DNA of 64,000 bases from an uncultured Bacillota bacterium (GCA_949284445.1 CASDVP010000001.1:1-64000), one strand, 5' to 3'; positions 1-9,764 are shown, counted from the stretch's first letter. Made by a program: numbers and translations. Notes: generated by a model not told the origin, from the letters alone.

Positions 1-98
1 CACATCTCACAATGTGAAACTTGCAAGTTGCTATAGGGTTGCTCGACAACTAGCTCCCAAAGGACTTACACCTTAGAAACAATGCATGCCCGTCATAC
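1..98 (-). mobile_element. Probable 5' end of a group IIC intron (partial)
   Basis: No protein gene is seen here. Read on the minus strand from 98 downwards, the sequence begins GTATGACGGGCATG, followed by an AAGGTGTAAGTCCTT hairpin and then AGCAACCCTATAGCAACTT. This resembles the 5' end and domain I start of bacterial class C group II introns, as recalled from the family. It lies directly after the T-run of the groEL terminator (99-136), and class C introns typically insert just downstream of terminator hairpins. The rest of the intron and any reverse transcriptase would lie outside the window. It could instead be an unrelated noncoding RNA. Confidence 0.55.
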
Positions 99-136
99 CA
101 AAAAAAGGCTGCCATGTTTTCAGCATGACAACCTTT
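99..136 (-). terminator. Rho-independent terminator of groESL
   Basis: A 13-bp inverted repeat (104-116 with 124-136) has a 7-nt loop. On the minus strand it is followed by a run of seven T. The two non-Watson-Crick pairs are G-U in the minus transcript but C-A in the plus transcript, so it works as a terminator for the minus strand. It lies 20 bp after the groEL stop. Confidence 0.9.
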
Positions 137-156
137 GTAAATCTGTTTTAGTCAGA

Positions 157-1785
<1,629 letters not shown>

Positions 1786-1793
1786 TCACCTCT

Positions 1794-2075
1794 TTATTCA
1801 ACAACAGCCAAGATATCTTTATCTTGGATAAGCATGAGTTTACGTCCAGCTTCTTCATAATCAGTAGTAGAATACTTCTTATAAATAACTTTTTCTCCAA
1901 CTTTAGCTTCTACAGTGATTTTGTGTCCTTCATTATCAACATAACCAGGACCGACAGCGATAACTTCAGCTACTGCAGATTCATTTTCATGACTGGTAGC
2001 AATGATGATTCCACCTACTTTTTTCTCTTCAGGAATCTTTTCTAAAACGACATAATCTCTTAAAGGTCTAAGCAT
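1794..2075 (-). CDS. groES: Co-chaperonin GroES (Hsp10)
   Basis: Lid of the GroEL cage, cytoplasmic. The 93 residues are typical. The start LRPLRDYVVLEKI, the mobile-loop region with KVGGIIIATS (about residues 20-30), VGPGYV, and the late VGEKVIYKKYSTTDYE segment are standard for the family. It has a good GGAGG ribosome binding site 8-9 nt before ATG. It is first in the operon, and the promoter and CIRCE lie 45-90 bp upstream. Confidence 0.97.
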   Translation of the reverse strand: MLRPLRDYVVLEKIPEEKKVGGIIIATSHENESAVAEVIAVGPGYVDNEGHKITVEAKVGEKVIYKKYSTTDYEEAGRKLMLIQDKDILAVVE

Positions 2076-2119
2076 TTATTTTACCTCCAGAACCAACGCC
2101 TTTATCGGCGACTGAATTT

Positions 2120-2161
2120 ATTATAGTCTAGAAATTAGCAATTTCAAGTTATAAGTGCTAA
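2120..2161 (-). promoter_or_regulatory. groESL promoter overlapped by a CIRCE operator (HrcA)
   Basis: The minus strand carries -35 TTGAAA (2142-2147) and -10 TATAAT (2120-2125) with a 16-bp spacer. Over the -35 lies TTAGCAATT-N9-AAGTGCTAA (2135-2161), a perfect 9-bp inverted repeat. It differs from the CIRCE consensus TTAGCACTC-N9-GAGTGCTAA in the inner positions of both arms, symmetrically. Upstream, AAGTGC (2153-2158) also pairs with GCACTT further out, giving a second partial dyad. HrcA repression relieved by heat is the known role of CIRCE. Confidence 0.85.
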
Positions 2162-2558
2162 ATTATTTCAGCGCACTTATCAATTTTGCGATAAATAAGC
2201 CACTTTTTAAATTTAAAATAGTATGACAAATCGCCTACAAGTCAAGACGATGCGACCTTCTAAAACCTTGATCACGAGCTATTGAAACAGAGTTTATCTT
2301 TACCTGTAAATGTTTTGATTGATATCCTAGATAGTATTCAAAATCAAAAATCAGTCGATCTAAAAAGATAAAATTTCAGCACAATAAAACTACTGATTGA
2401 TGCCTATATAAAACGAATGTTTTGCAAAAAGCCCACTTAATAATATGAGAGGATTTTAGATTAGTTCTTTGATAATTTATATATGTATAGTAATAGTGTT
2501 TAATAAAGCCTTATATAAATAATTAAAAATAACATTTTCCTTGAATAAATAATCAAAG
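2162..2558. other. Intergenic region with no convincing gene
   Basis: About 400 bp separate the groESL control region from the psuG terminator. The only coding-like piece is an open stretch on the plus strand, 2264-2371. It has no good start or ribosome binding site (one possible TTG at 2282) and reads like a protein C-terminus ending in DSIQNQKSVDLKR and a TAA stop. It may be a remnant of a lost gene; I do not recognise it. Nothing else stands out. Confidence 0.4.
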
Positions 2559-2587
2559 AAAAACCACTCGAGTGAACGAGTGGTTTT
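2559..2587 (-). terminator. Terminator of the galM-psuG operon
   Basis: The stem AAACCACTCG pairs with CGAGTGGTTT around a 6-nt loop (2571-2576), flanked by A-rich and T-rich arms. It is nearly symmetric and could stop transcription both ways. It lies 11 bp after the psuG stop. Confidence 0.85.
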
Positions 2588-2597
2588 AATAAACAAT

Positions 2598-3521
2598 TTA
2601 TTTTTCTAATTCAAGAAGTTCTTTAGCAATTAAGCCGGAGACATAGGAGTTATTTTTAATCAGAGCAATATTAGATTCTAATGATTTTCCAGCAGTTAAA
2701 CCGACTAATTTATCTAACAGATATGGGGTCACTTGTTTGCCATGAATATGATCTTTTTCCATCATCTTCAACGCTTCTTGAATCTTTTCATCCATAAACT
2801 TCGGATCTAATGAATATTCTTCTGGTATCGGATTAACGATCAGTGTTCCTTGATGTAAGCCTAAGTCCTCTCCTAATTTGATCATGACTGCAATCTCTTT
2901 AGCAGAAGCAGCAGATAAATCTAATTTATAATCAGAAGTTCTTGTGTAAAAGAGAGGCAAGCAATCGGTTTTATAGCCGATAACCGGGACTCCTTTGGTC
3001 TCCAAATATTCTAAAGTTCTTGGGATATCTAAAATAGCTTTAGGACCAGCACAGACGACATTGATAGGAGTTCTTGAAAATTCTTCCAAATCTGCTGATA
3101 CATCCATCGTTTCTTCAAATCCGCGATGAACTCCTCCGATACCACCGGTTGCAAAAACACGAATATGTGCTAATTTAGCTAAAATCATAGTAGCAGCAAC
3201 AGTGGTAGAACCAGTCAAGCCTTTCATCAAACAATACGGAATGTCTTTTCTGGAAACCTTTATAGCATCGTGATTTTGACCTAATGCGATGATCTCATCT
3301 CTGGTCAAACCGATTTTTATCTCGCCATTGATGATGCCGATAGTATATGGTTCAGCACCAGCCTTTCTGATCTCTTCTTCACAAGCTAAGGCACATTCAA
3401 CATTTTGAGGATAAGGCATGCCATGTGTCAAAACAGTTGTCTCTAAAGCGACAGCTTTTTTATCGCTCAAATCAGGAATATTTTTCAATAAGTCTTCTTT
3501 TGTCATGTTTGGTTGTCTCAC
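2598..3521 (-). CDS. psuG: Pseudouridine-5'-phosphate glycosidase
   Basis: Reversibly splits pseudouridine 5'-phosphate into uracil and ribose 5-phosphate; cytoplasmic, pseudouridine breakdown. The 307 residues match the PsuG/IndA-like family. Signature segments are ALETTVLTHGMPYPQN (about residues 25-40), IKVSRKDIPY with the reactive lysine, GSTTVAAT, FATGGIGGVHRG and VVCAGPKAILD. The start is uncertain. A GTG at 3521 overlaps the galM stop as GTGA, and an in-frame ATG at 3506 (302 residues) is the alternative; neither has a strong ribosome binding site, so translation is probably coupled. No pseudouridine kinase (PsuK) is adjacent. Confidence 0.93.
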   Translation of the reverse strand: MRQPNMTKEDLLKNIPDLSDKKAVALETTVLTHGMPYPQNVECALACEEEIRKAGAEPYTIGIINGEIKIGLTRDEIIALGQNHDAIKVSRKDIPYCLMKGLTGSTTVAATMILAKLAHIRVFATGGIGGVHRGFEETMDVSADLEEFSRTPINVVCAGPKAILDIPRTLEYLETKGVPVIGYKTDCLPLFYTRTSDYKLDLSAASAKEIAVMIKLGEDLGLHQGTLIVNPIPEEYSLDPKFMDEKIQEALKMMEKDHIHGKQVTPYLLDKLVGLTAGKSLESNIALIKNNSYVSGLIAKELLELEK

Positions 3522-4483
3522 TTTCTTGTAAATCGATAGATGATATGATAGTGATAAATCAGCCCTGGCTTAAGAATGAATGGAGCTAGAGGTGAACATT
3601 GTGGTTCAATCGCGATAGCTCTTCTCTTTTTCTTATTAGCACCGATAGTAAAATCAACATCTGACATCGTATCATCGAGATAGATATTGCAAGCTTCATA
3701 ATCAGTGAAGCATTCTAATTTTAAAGCATCGCTTTCTAAAACGATTTGAGGTTGAGAAATGCTCAACTTATCGAACAAAAACAAATTATCTAGTGGTTTA
3801 GCCTTATTACCAATCCCCAGTTTATATTTAATCAATGAAGGTTCTCTAAAATCTAAGTAATCAGGAACGCTCTTGTAATGATCGACTAACAAGGTGCCAT
3901 TTTTACTAGCACCACACTTAGAAGCATTTACCATCAAAGAATAATTATTAACATCTGCAGAATTGAAGAAATTAAAATACATGTGATTAGACAAAGAAAG
4001 AATAGTATCATCGTCAGATTGTGCGATGAAATCGATTCTTAAGGTGTCTTCGTCGTGTAAAAGTGTATAAGAAACAGTCACTTTCACTGTCGCCGGAAAA
4101 CCAGCTTCCAAATCAGATGAAATATAATTAAACAGCACATATGTCTTATCACTTCTAGTGACGATGATCGGATCAAAATCTTTAAAGGTTAATGATTTCT
4201 TTAATCCACCATGTAAGCAGATGCCAGGCTCAGATTCCACTAATTTATATCGGTGAGAATTGATATTTAAATCACTAGAAATACGACCAGCGACTCTACC
4301 TAATGTTTTTCCAAAGCATTGTTCAGAATTAAGAAAAACATTTTTATCAACTGGAGATAAAATAAGCGGTTTACTATCTAAAGTTAAAGAATATACGCCA
4401 GCACCGACGGATGAGAATGTCCCCTGTAGTCCACGACCATTATCTATAGTTAAATAACGGGACTCAGTTAAATTCTCGCACAT
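3518..4483 (-). CDS. Aldose 1-epimerase (mutarotase) family protein
   Basis: GalM-like enzyme interconverting alpha and beta anomers of hexoses; cytoplasmic. The 321-residue protein shows GKTLGRVAGRIS (arginine motif), CLHGG, LSNHMYFNF with the catalytic-base histidine, and AIEPQ with the catalytic glutamate near the C-terminus. It sits 5 bp after the 337-residue unknown and overlaps psuG by 4 bp, so the three form one operon. Placement with PsuG suggests sugar released from nucleosides or C-glycosides, but the substrate is not shown by sequence. Confidence 0.88.
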   Translation of the reverse strand: MCENLTESRYLTIDNGRGLQGTFSSVGAGVYSLTLDSKPLILSPVDKNVFLNSEQCFGKTLGRVAGRISSDLNINSHRYKLVESEPGICLHGGLKKSLTFKDFDPIIVTRSDKTYVLFNYISSDLEAGFPATVKVTVSYTLLHDEDTLRIDFIAQSDDDTILSLSNHMYFNFFNSADVNNYSLMVNASKCGASKNGTLLVDHYKSVPDYLDFREPSLIKYKLGIGNKAKPLDNLFLFDKLSISQPQIVLESDALKLECFTDYEACNIYLDDTMSDVDFTIGANKKKRRAIAIEPQCSPLAPFILKPGLIYHYHIIYRFTRK

Positions 4484-4488
4484 ACTTT

Positions 4489-5502
4489 TTACTTCTGTTC
4501 AGCTGGTTCGCTAGGAGCAGGAGCAGTTTCAGCTGGTTCAGCTATACCTTTGATAATACCAGCTTTAAAATCAGCATAACGGAAATCGAGGTTATCGATA
4601 TTGTAAGGAACTAAGCCTTTGTTGAATTCGGTTAAATTGTCAGTTCTTAACTTTCTGACTCTATCGAAAGCAGCTCTTTGTTCATCATTCCATTGTTGAG
4701 GAGAAATGACTCTGGGTTGCAATCCATAATTGTCGAGAATGACAACCATTTCTCTTTGACCATCTCTAAAGAAACCAAACTTAATATGGCTTTCTGGATC
4801 ATCATAACGGAATTCAGAAACGAAAGTTCTACTATTACCATTAGGATCAGTGGCTCTTAAAGTAGCAGGTGTTCTCAAAGCTCTAACAGTATCTTGGATA
4901 GTGTTATATCTTGGAAGCGGAACTCTGTTAGCCCATAATTCTCTGATCATATCAGCGGTCTGTTTGATAGGATCAGTCAATCTTAGAACTAGGCGGATAT
5001 GACGTGAATCAGGAGTGACAGTGAACAAGAAATTAACACCATTAGAAAGAGTAACAGCTGAGACCAAGAAAATTTTTCTATTAACATCATAATAGTTATA
5101 GAGCTCTCTCATGGTGATATCTCTACCGATTGAAGATCTGAGCTTTAATTCAGCAGGAGCATTTTCAATGCGGTTCTCTAAAACAATTTCATATTCGGTA
5201 GTCTCATATGTGAATGGTAAAACATCTTTGAATAATTGATTAGGTCTGATCTCAGAACCATAGCGATTGATGTGGTTTGAAGCTTCTTGAGGATCGACCA
5301 CTTCAGTTACATTACCATCTTTATCAGCAGTAAAAACACGATAGAAAGGATTTGGAGTATCAGAAGCTAAACATAATAAAACACTGGTTCCATCTTCTTT
5401 ATCTTCACGATAAACATAAGATAAAGCTGCAGAACCGAAGTGCGCCTTGCTCTTCTCATCAGCTAAGGCTTGAGCTTTTTGTAAAAATTCAGTGTTGTCC
5501 AT
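4489..5502 (-). CDS. Unknown 337-residue soluble protein
   Basis: I do not recognise this protein. The start is ATG 5502, chosen because AAGGAG lies 8 bp upstream; in-frame codons further upstream would overlap the promoter. There is no signal peptide or membrane segment. The N-terminus is charged and helical, the middle (about residues 90-270) looks alpha/beta with a RELYNYYDVNRKIFLVS segment, and the C-terminal 20 residues are a Pro/Ala/Glu-rich tail. A -10 box TATAAT lies at 5534-5539. It is the first gene of the operon with the mutarotase and psuG and lies 5 bp before the former. Confidence 0.8.
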   Translation of the reverse strand: MDNTEFLQKAQALADEKSKAHFGSAALSYVYREDKEDGTSVLLCLASDTPNPFYRVFTADKDGNVTEVVDPQEASNHINRYGSEIRPNQLFKDVLPFTYETTEYEIVLENRIENAPAELKLRSSIGRDITMRELYNYYDVNRKIFLVSAVTLSNGVNFLFTVTPDSRHIRLVLRLTDPIKQTADMIRELWANRVPLPRYNTIQDTVRALRTPATLRATDPNGNSRTFVSEFRYDDPESHIKFGFFRDGQREMVVILDNYGLQPRVISPQQWNDEQRAAFDRVRKLRTDNLTEFNKGLVPYNIDNLDFRYADFKAGIIKGIAEPAETAPAPSEPAEQK

Positions 5503-5533
5503 AATTGTCTCCTTAAATAGCATACAACATAAG

Positions 5534-5539
5534 ATTATA
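5534..5539 (-). promoter_or_regulatory. Likely -10 box of the epimerase-psuG operon
   Basis: TATAAT on the minus strand, about 30 bp before the ATG at 5502. No clear -35 is found at normal spacing. A 16-bp AT palindrome AAAATAACGTTATTTT lies further upstream (5586-5601), just after the ung stop, and may act as a weak terminator. Confidence 0.5.
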
Positions 5540-5613
5540 CAATTTTTTTGTAGTTCTAATAGCAAGAAAACAGCTTATTTTATAAAAATAACGTTATTTT
5601 TAAACTATTTTGA

Positions 5614-6321
5614 CTATTCAGCATCAGTGATTTGAAAGTCAATCGGTGTTAAATCATGTTCTACAAGATATCGGTTGCATTTTTTAAAGCAATCTGAACA
5701 AAAGAATCCTTTATTAGCAGACAGAGGAGAAGGATGTGCCGTTTTAATAATATAAGCCGAAGAACTTGTTATTAACGAGGCTTTCTTTTGAGCATAGCTT
5801 CCCCAGAGCAAATAAACGATAGGTCTGTTTAAATCACTCAAGGATTTGATCACCGCATCAGTGAAATCGCTCCAACCCAAAGCTTGATGGCTGTTCGGTT
5901 CTAAAGCTTTGACAGTCAAAGTCGCGTTCAACAATAAAACGCCTTGCTTCGCCCATGACGATAAATCACCATTAGCTTTAGGAATCGGATATCCGAATTC
6001 ATAAAAAAGTTCTTTATAAATATTTTGTAACGAAGGCGGAAGCTTAGTTCCTCTATTGACAGAAAAAGCTAAGCCATTTGCCTGCCCTTCATTAAAATAA
6101 GGATCTTGTCCGATGATGACACATTTAACATCTTCAGGATTCACTAACTCTAAAGCAGAATATACTTTATCAATCGGTGGATAAACTGTTTCTTTTAAAT
6201 ATCTATCTGCCGCAGCATTTACCAAGTTCTCAAAACTTTCACTGGATACATAATCATTGACCAGCTCACGCCATTGAGATGGTACATCCATTAATTTTGC
6301 TTTGATTTCTAAAGAATTCAT
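5614..6321 (-). CDS. ung: Uracil-DNA glycosylase (family 1)
   Basis: Removes uracil from DNA in base excision repair. The 235 residues match family 1. Residues seen: VIIGQDPYF with catalytic Asp73, LLLNATLTV (about 129-137), LLWGSYAQKK (171-180), and AHPSPLS with catalytic His196. The residue after PY is Phe where most family members have His. It has a strong AAAAGGAG ribosome binding site. Confidence 0.96.
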   Translation of the reverse strand: MNSLEIKAKLMDVPSQWRELVNDYVSSESFENLVNAAADRYLKETVYPPIDKVYSALELVNPEDVKCVIIGQDPYFNEGQANGLAFSVNRGTKLPPSLQNIYKELFYEFGYPIPKANGDLSSWAKQGVLLLNATLTVKALEPNSHQALGWSDFTDAVIKSLSDLNRPIVYLLWGSYAQKKASLITSSSAYIIKTAHPSPLSANKGFFCSDCFKKCNRYLVEHDLTPIDFQITDAE

Positions 6322-6364
6322 AAGGCTCCTTTTATTAACACTTTATATCAATACTTTAAAATTA

Positions 6365-7030
6365 CTAATAAGTAATATCATTGAAATCTTTAATATAATA
6401 GTCTGCAGTTTCACGTATATGTTTTTGCTGATTTTCAGAAGCTGCATCATAGATAGCAACTGTTTTAAATCCCGCATTATGAGCTGTGTTAAGAGCCATC
6501 AAAATATCTTCGAATACTAAAGTCTCATCAGGTGTAGAGTTCATTTTTTCAGCCAATTTTAAATAGATTAACGGATCAGATTTATTAGAACCGAGATCAT
6601 TCACATTTAAGAAATGGTCAAAATATTGTTCGATGCCGTTGTTTTTTAAACACGGTAAAAACAATTCTTTTTTATTGGTGGTCGCTAACGATATTTTAAT
6701 TCCAGATTCTTTCAATTTTTTCAGTAATTCTTTAGCACCAGGCTTAGTTTTCACATCATGAGAATAAGCGTGAATAGACATTTGTAGCCAAGTATCTACA
6801 ATCTCTTCTGCTGTGTTATTAAAATGATACTTATCAATGACAAATTCAGCCATTTCTAGAAAGCTTAAATGAGCGATATTTTTAGCAAAATCTTCAGGAA
6901 CAGTATCCATTCCATGCTGTTTAAAAAAATCAATATCTATTTTTTCCCATATTCCCATCGAATCAACTAGAGTACCATCTAAATCAAAGATAACGGCTTT
7001 GATTCCATTTGTTAATTCTTTAAAATTCAT
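6365..7030 (-). CDS. HAD-superfamily phosphatase, beta-phosphoglucomutase-like
   Basis: Haloacid-dehalogenase hydrolase acting on a small phosphorylated substrate. The 221 residues begin with AVIFDLDGTLVDS (nucleophile Asp16, acid/base Asp18), then a helical cap (about 22-85), ISLATTNKKEL (motif 2) and NKSDPLIYLKLAEKM with LVFEDILMAL (motifs 3-4). The substrate is not determined. A TATAAT box ends 7 nt before the ATG and there is no ribosome binding site, so the mRNA may be leaderless. Confidence 0.9.
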   Translation of the reverse strand: MNFKELTNGIKAVIFDLDGTLVDSMGIWEKIDIDFFKQHGMDTVPEDFAKNIAHLSFLEMAEFVIDKYHFNNTAEEIVDTWLQMSIHAYSHDVKTKPGAKELLKKLKESGIKISLATTNKKELFLPCLKNNGIEQYFDHFLNVNDLGSNKSDPLIYLKLAEKMNSTPDETLVFEDILMALNTAHNAGFKTVAIYDAASENQQKHIRETADYYIKDFNDITY

Positions 7031-7037
7031 AGCTAAA

Positions 7038-7043
7038 ATTATA
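7038..7043 (-). promoter_or_regulatory. -10 box for a possibly leaderless HAD mRNA
   Basis: TATAAT on the minus strand with its last base 7 nt before the ATG (7028-7030). Transcription would start at or within one or two bases of the start codon. No -35 match and no Shine-Dalgarno sequence were found. Confidence 0.45.
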
Positions 7044-7096
7044 ATGCAAATCAGTTGATATTACTATATACTTAATTATTGAAAGGAAGCGCATTT

Positions 7097-8959
7097 ATGA
7101 AAGCAAGAGATCTTGAGTTTGATCCGATGGATTACTATGACAAATATCTCAAAACTAGTATTCCCGAAAATGCTAGCAAATATTTTGATGATTTAGTCAA
7201 AAAGACCCATACTGACGTCAATAAAAACGATATCACCGCTCAAAATATTCGCAAATGGGAAATCAAAGATAAAGAAGGAGAAAAAAAGCTAGGTTTATTT
7301 AAAGGTTTAAGAGTCTTTTTGATCATCGTAGCTGTGATTCTCTTAGTTGTCGCTATTATTTCTATATTAGCTTGTGTAAATTCAGATAGCGGTTCTACTG
7401 TCGCTTTAGTTCTAGCTATAATTTCACCGATTGTAGCTGTCGTCATATTCGTCATCTGCTTCACAATTCTTAAAACCAAAATCGATCAATTAAAAAAAGA
7501 AGATGAGTTTAACAATAAAAAATTACAAGAACTATATTCGGAAGCTAGACAAGAACTAGCGCTTTTATATGATGCTTTTGATGAATTTGATTTTGATAGA
7601 ATCGTCAAACAAACAACTGATATCTTCTCAATCGATCCGGTTTTAAAACCAGAAAAACTATTGATGCTAAGAGACTTATACGGTTTGAAAGACGAGCCCA
7701 ATATCGATGAATCAATCGTGCAAGTCGCTTCTGGTGATATCGCTACTAACCCATATATCAGAGTGCGCTTGTTTCAAAAAGCAATTCATAATCAAACTTA
7801 TACTGGCTCAATTACTATTTCATGGTCAGAATGGGTTAGCGATGGTCGTGGTGGTGGACACACTGTGGTCAGAACTCAAGTTCTGACTGCTTCGATTTCT
7901 CAGCCAGCCCCATTCTATTCAAATGGCACTTATGTCATATATGGTAACGAGGCCTGTCCAGATTTGACATTCTCTCGCTTCCCATCAGGTGTCGATCCAG
8001 ATATTTCAGAAAATGACTTGAGAAAACTAGAAATAAAAACCGAAAAGCATTTGGCTAAGATGTCTCGTGAATCCATCTCTAAAGGAGGTAGTTTCACTCC
8101 GTTAGCTAATAGTAAGTTTGAAGGATTATTCAAAGCTTATGATCGTAACAATGATGTGGAGTTTAGAACCCTTTTCTCAGCTTTAGCACAACAAAATATG
8201 TGTGAGTTGATCTTGAGAAAAGAACCTTATGGGGATGATTTCTCTTTCTTCAAGCGCAAAAAGATCAATATCGTTTCGTCTAATCACGGAAAAAGAATTC
8301 CGCCTTATAATTGCAACGCCTTTTATGACTACTATGATAATAAAGAGATGAAGAAAGCTTTCGTAAAAGCCATCAAAGATAATTTCGATTCGATGTTCTT
8401 TGAATTAGCTCCTATCCTTTGTATCCCGCTCTATCAACAAACAGATGCTGGTTATTTCGATGTCAAAGAACACTATCAACATGTTTCTACTTATGATGCT
8501 GAAGCGTTTGCTAACAGCATGAGTCCTCAACTCTTTATGCCTGATGCTGCGACCACTCCTCAAGTGTTAAAAGTGAATTTTAATCATTCAGTCGGTGACA
8601 CTGATTTCTTCACTGTTAATTCCTATGCATATCAAGGAGTTCCGCAAGTCACATATGTTTCTAAAATGGGTGGTGATGGTCATATGCATGACATCCCAGT
8701 TCAATGGACTAGATATGACCCTGTCTCTAAGACCTCAACTATAGGTGTGAGAGAATTTATCGGTGATAAAAAGCAATTCCGTAATCTTTCTAATGATGCT
8801 GATTTCAAAAGCTTCAATAATCTTTATGCTTCCTCAGTTAAAAATCATAACTTCCTAGGATTTTTTGCCCAAAACGATTATAATTATTCACAAGAGGAAG
8901 ATGCGAAGGTATCGTCTTTAGTTAAAAAATATCTAAACATAAAAAGGGAGGTAGATTAA
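7097..8959 (+). CDS. Two-helix membrane protein, DUF3137-like, partner of LemA
   Basis: 620 residues from ATG 7097, chosen for the GAAAGGAAG ribosome binding site; an in-frame TTG at 7079 is too far upstream. Two membrane helices (about 71-93 and 101-125) are followed by a charged coiled-coil-like stretch (126-165) and a large soluble domain. The segment around FEGLFKAYDRNNDVEFR resembles the DUF3137 family. That family is often encoded next to LemA, as here: the next gene starts 2 bp after this stop. The glycine-rich SDGRGGGHTVVRTQ segment looks like a beta-hairpin. Function is unknown, and the family assignment is from memory. Confidence 0.6.
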   Translation: MKARDLEFDPMDYYDKYLKTSIPENASKYFDDLVKKTHTDVNKNDITAQNIRKWEIKDKEGEKKLGLFKGLRVFLIIVAVILLVVAIISILACVNSDSGSTVALVLAIISPIVAVVIFVICFTILKTKIDQLKKEDEFNNKKLQELYSEARQELALLYDAFDEFDFDRIVKQTTDIFSIDPVLKPEKLLMLRDLYGLKDEPNIDESIVQVASGDIATNPYIRVRLFQKAIHNQTYTGSITISWSEWVSDGRGGGHTVVRTQVLTASISQPAPFYSNGTYVIYGNEACPDLTFSRFPSGVDPDISENDLRKLEIKTEKHLAKMSRESISKGGSFTPLANSKFEGLFKAYDRNNDVEFRTLFSALAQQNMCELILRKEPYGDDFSFFKRKKINIVSSNHGKRIPPYNCNAFYDYYDNKEMKKAFVKAIKDNFDSMFFELAPILCIPLYQQTDAGYFDVKEHYQHVSTYDAEAFANSMSPQLFMPDAATTPQVLKVNFNHSVGDTDFFTVNSYAYQGVPQVTYVSKMGGDGHMHDIPVQWTRYDPVSKTSTIGVREFIGDKKQFRNLSNDADFKSFNNLYASSVKNHNFLGFFAQNDYNYSQEEDAKVSSLVKKYLNIKREVD

Positions 8960-8960
8960 A

Positions 8961-9638
8961 ATGGCTAACGAATTAGACGAGTTAAATGGTCCGATCAGTG
9001 AAGAAGGTCGTGATGTAAACGTAATCCAAAAACAGATCCCCGTCAAAGTCGGTGTCGGTTCGACGATATTTGAAATCATCTTATGGGTTTTAGGTATCAT
9101 TCCTGGATTGATCTTCTTGATCATGAAAATCAATGCCAGAACTTACTTACGTCAATTACAGCAGAAGATTCAACACGATGCATCTCAAATCGATAACTAT
9201 CTTGAACAACGTGTTGTGATCCTTCAAAACGCTGCTAAATTGCTTGATAAAGCTATCGATTTAGATAAAGACACTATGACACAAATCGCTGCTTATAGAA
9301 GTCACGTCTCTCCAACAGATGGTAATGCTGATACATTAAGAAACCAAACTTCACAAAACGTTGATAAATTATTCGGACAAATTTCAGTAGCTTTTGAAAA
9401 TTATCCAGATTTGAAAGCTCATGATGAGATCGAACAATGCTTACAACAAAACAATTATTTACAAAGAGAAATCACTGCTGCTAGAGAGTTATACAACGAT
9501 ACTGTTTATCGTTGGAACGCTGATATCCAAGCTTGGCCGACCAAAATGATCGTCGCTGCTAAATTAGGATATACAACTAGAATTCCTTTCACTGCTTCAC
9601 AAGAGATCAAAGAAAAAGCAAGAGGAACATTCTTCTAA
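8961..9638 (+). CDS. lemA: LemA family protein
   Basis: A 225-residue membrane-anchored helical-bundle protein of unknown role. One membrane segment (about residues 32-54) follows a 30-residue N-terminus. The long helices carry QQKIQHDASQIDNYLEQR and NYLQREITAARELYNDTVYR, and the protein ends WNADIQAWPTKMIVAAKLGY. These are the LemA landmarks: ARRDYN, then the NTxIxxFP-like stretch. It has an AGGGAGG ribosome binding site and is cotranscribed with the DUF3137-like gene. A terminator follows at 9662-9699. Confidence 0.85.
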   Translation: MANELDELNGPISEEGRDVNVIQKQIPVKVGVGSTIFEIILWVLGIIPGLIFLIMKINARTYLRQLQQKIQHDASQIDNYLEQRVVILQNAAKLLDKAIDLDKDTMTQIAAYRSHVSPTDGNADTLRNQTSQNVDKLFGQISVAFENYPDLKAHDEIEQCLQQNNYLQREITAARELYNDTVYRWNADIQAWPTKMIVAAKLGYTTRIPFTASQEIKEKARGTFF

Positions 9639-9661
9639 ACCACTATTGAATTCGCCAACAA

Positions 9662-9699
9662 GGCTATGACAGGACTAAAAAACTGTTATAGCCCTTTTT
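9662..9699 (+). terminator. Terminator after lemA
   Basis: The stem GGCTATGACAG (9662-9672) pairs with CTGTTATAGCC (9683-9693) through one G-U pair around a 10-nt loop, followed by CTTTTT. Confidence 0.85.
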
Positions 9700-9764
9700 A
9701 TATTCGTTCAGAGATCGCAATTCAATGTTGTTTTTTAGACTGAAATATTTGAAAATTAAATTAT

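Noticed and set aside
1824-2045. Open frame on the plus strand opposite groES
   Set aside because: It is a shadow of groES with no ribosome binding site and no protein-like features; the same applies to the plus-strand frames opposite groEL, pst and the giant genes.
5586-5601. AAAATAACGTTATTTT palindrome as an operator
   Set aside because: It lies between the ung region and the operon promoter, is fully AT-rich apart from CG, and fits a weak terminator equally well; not enough to call an operator.
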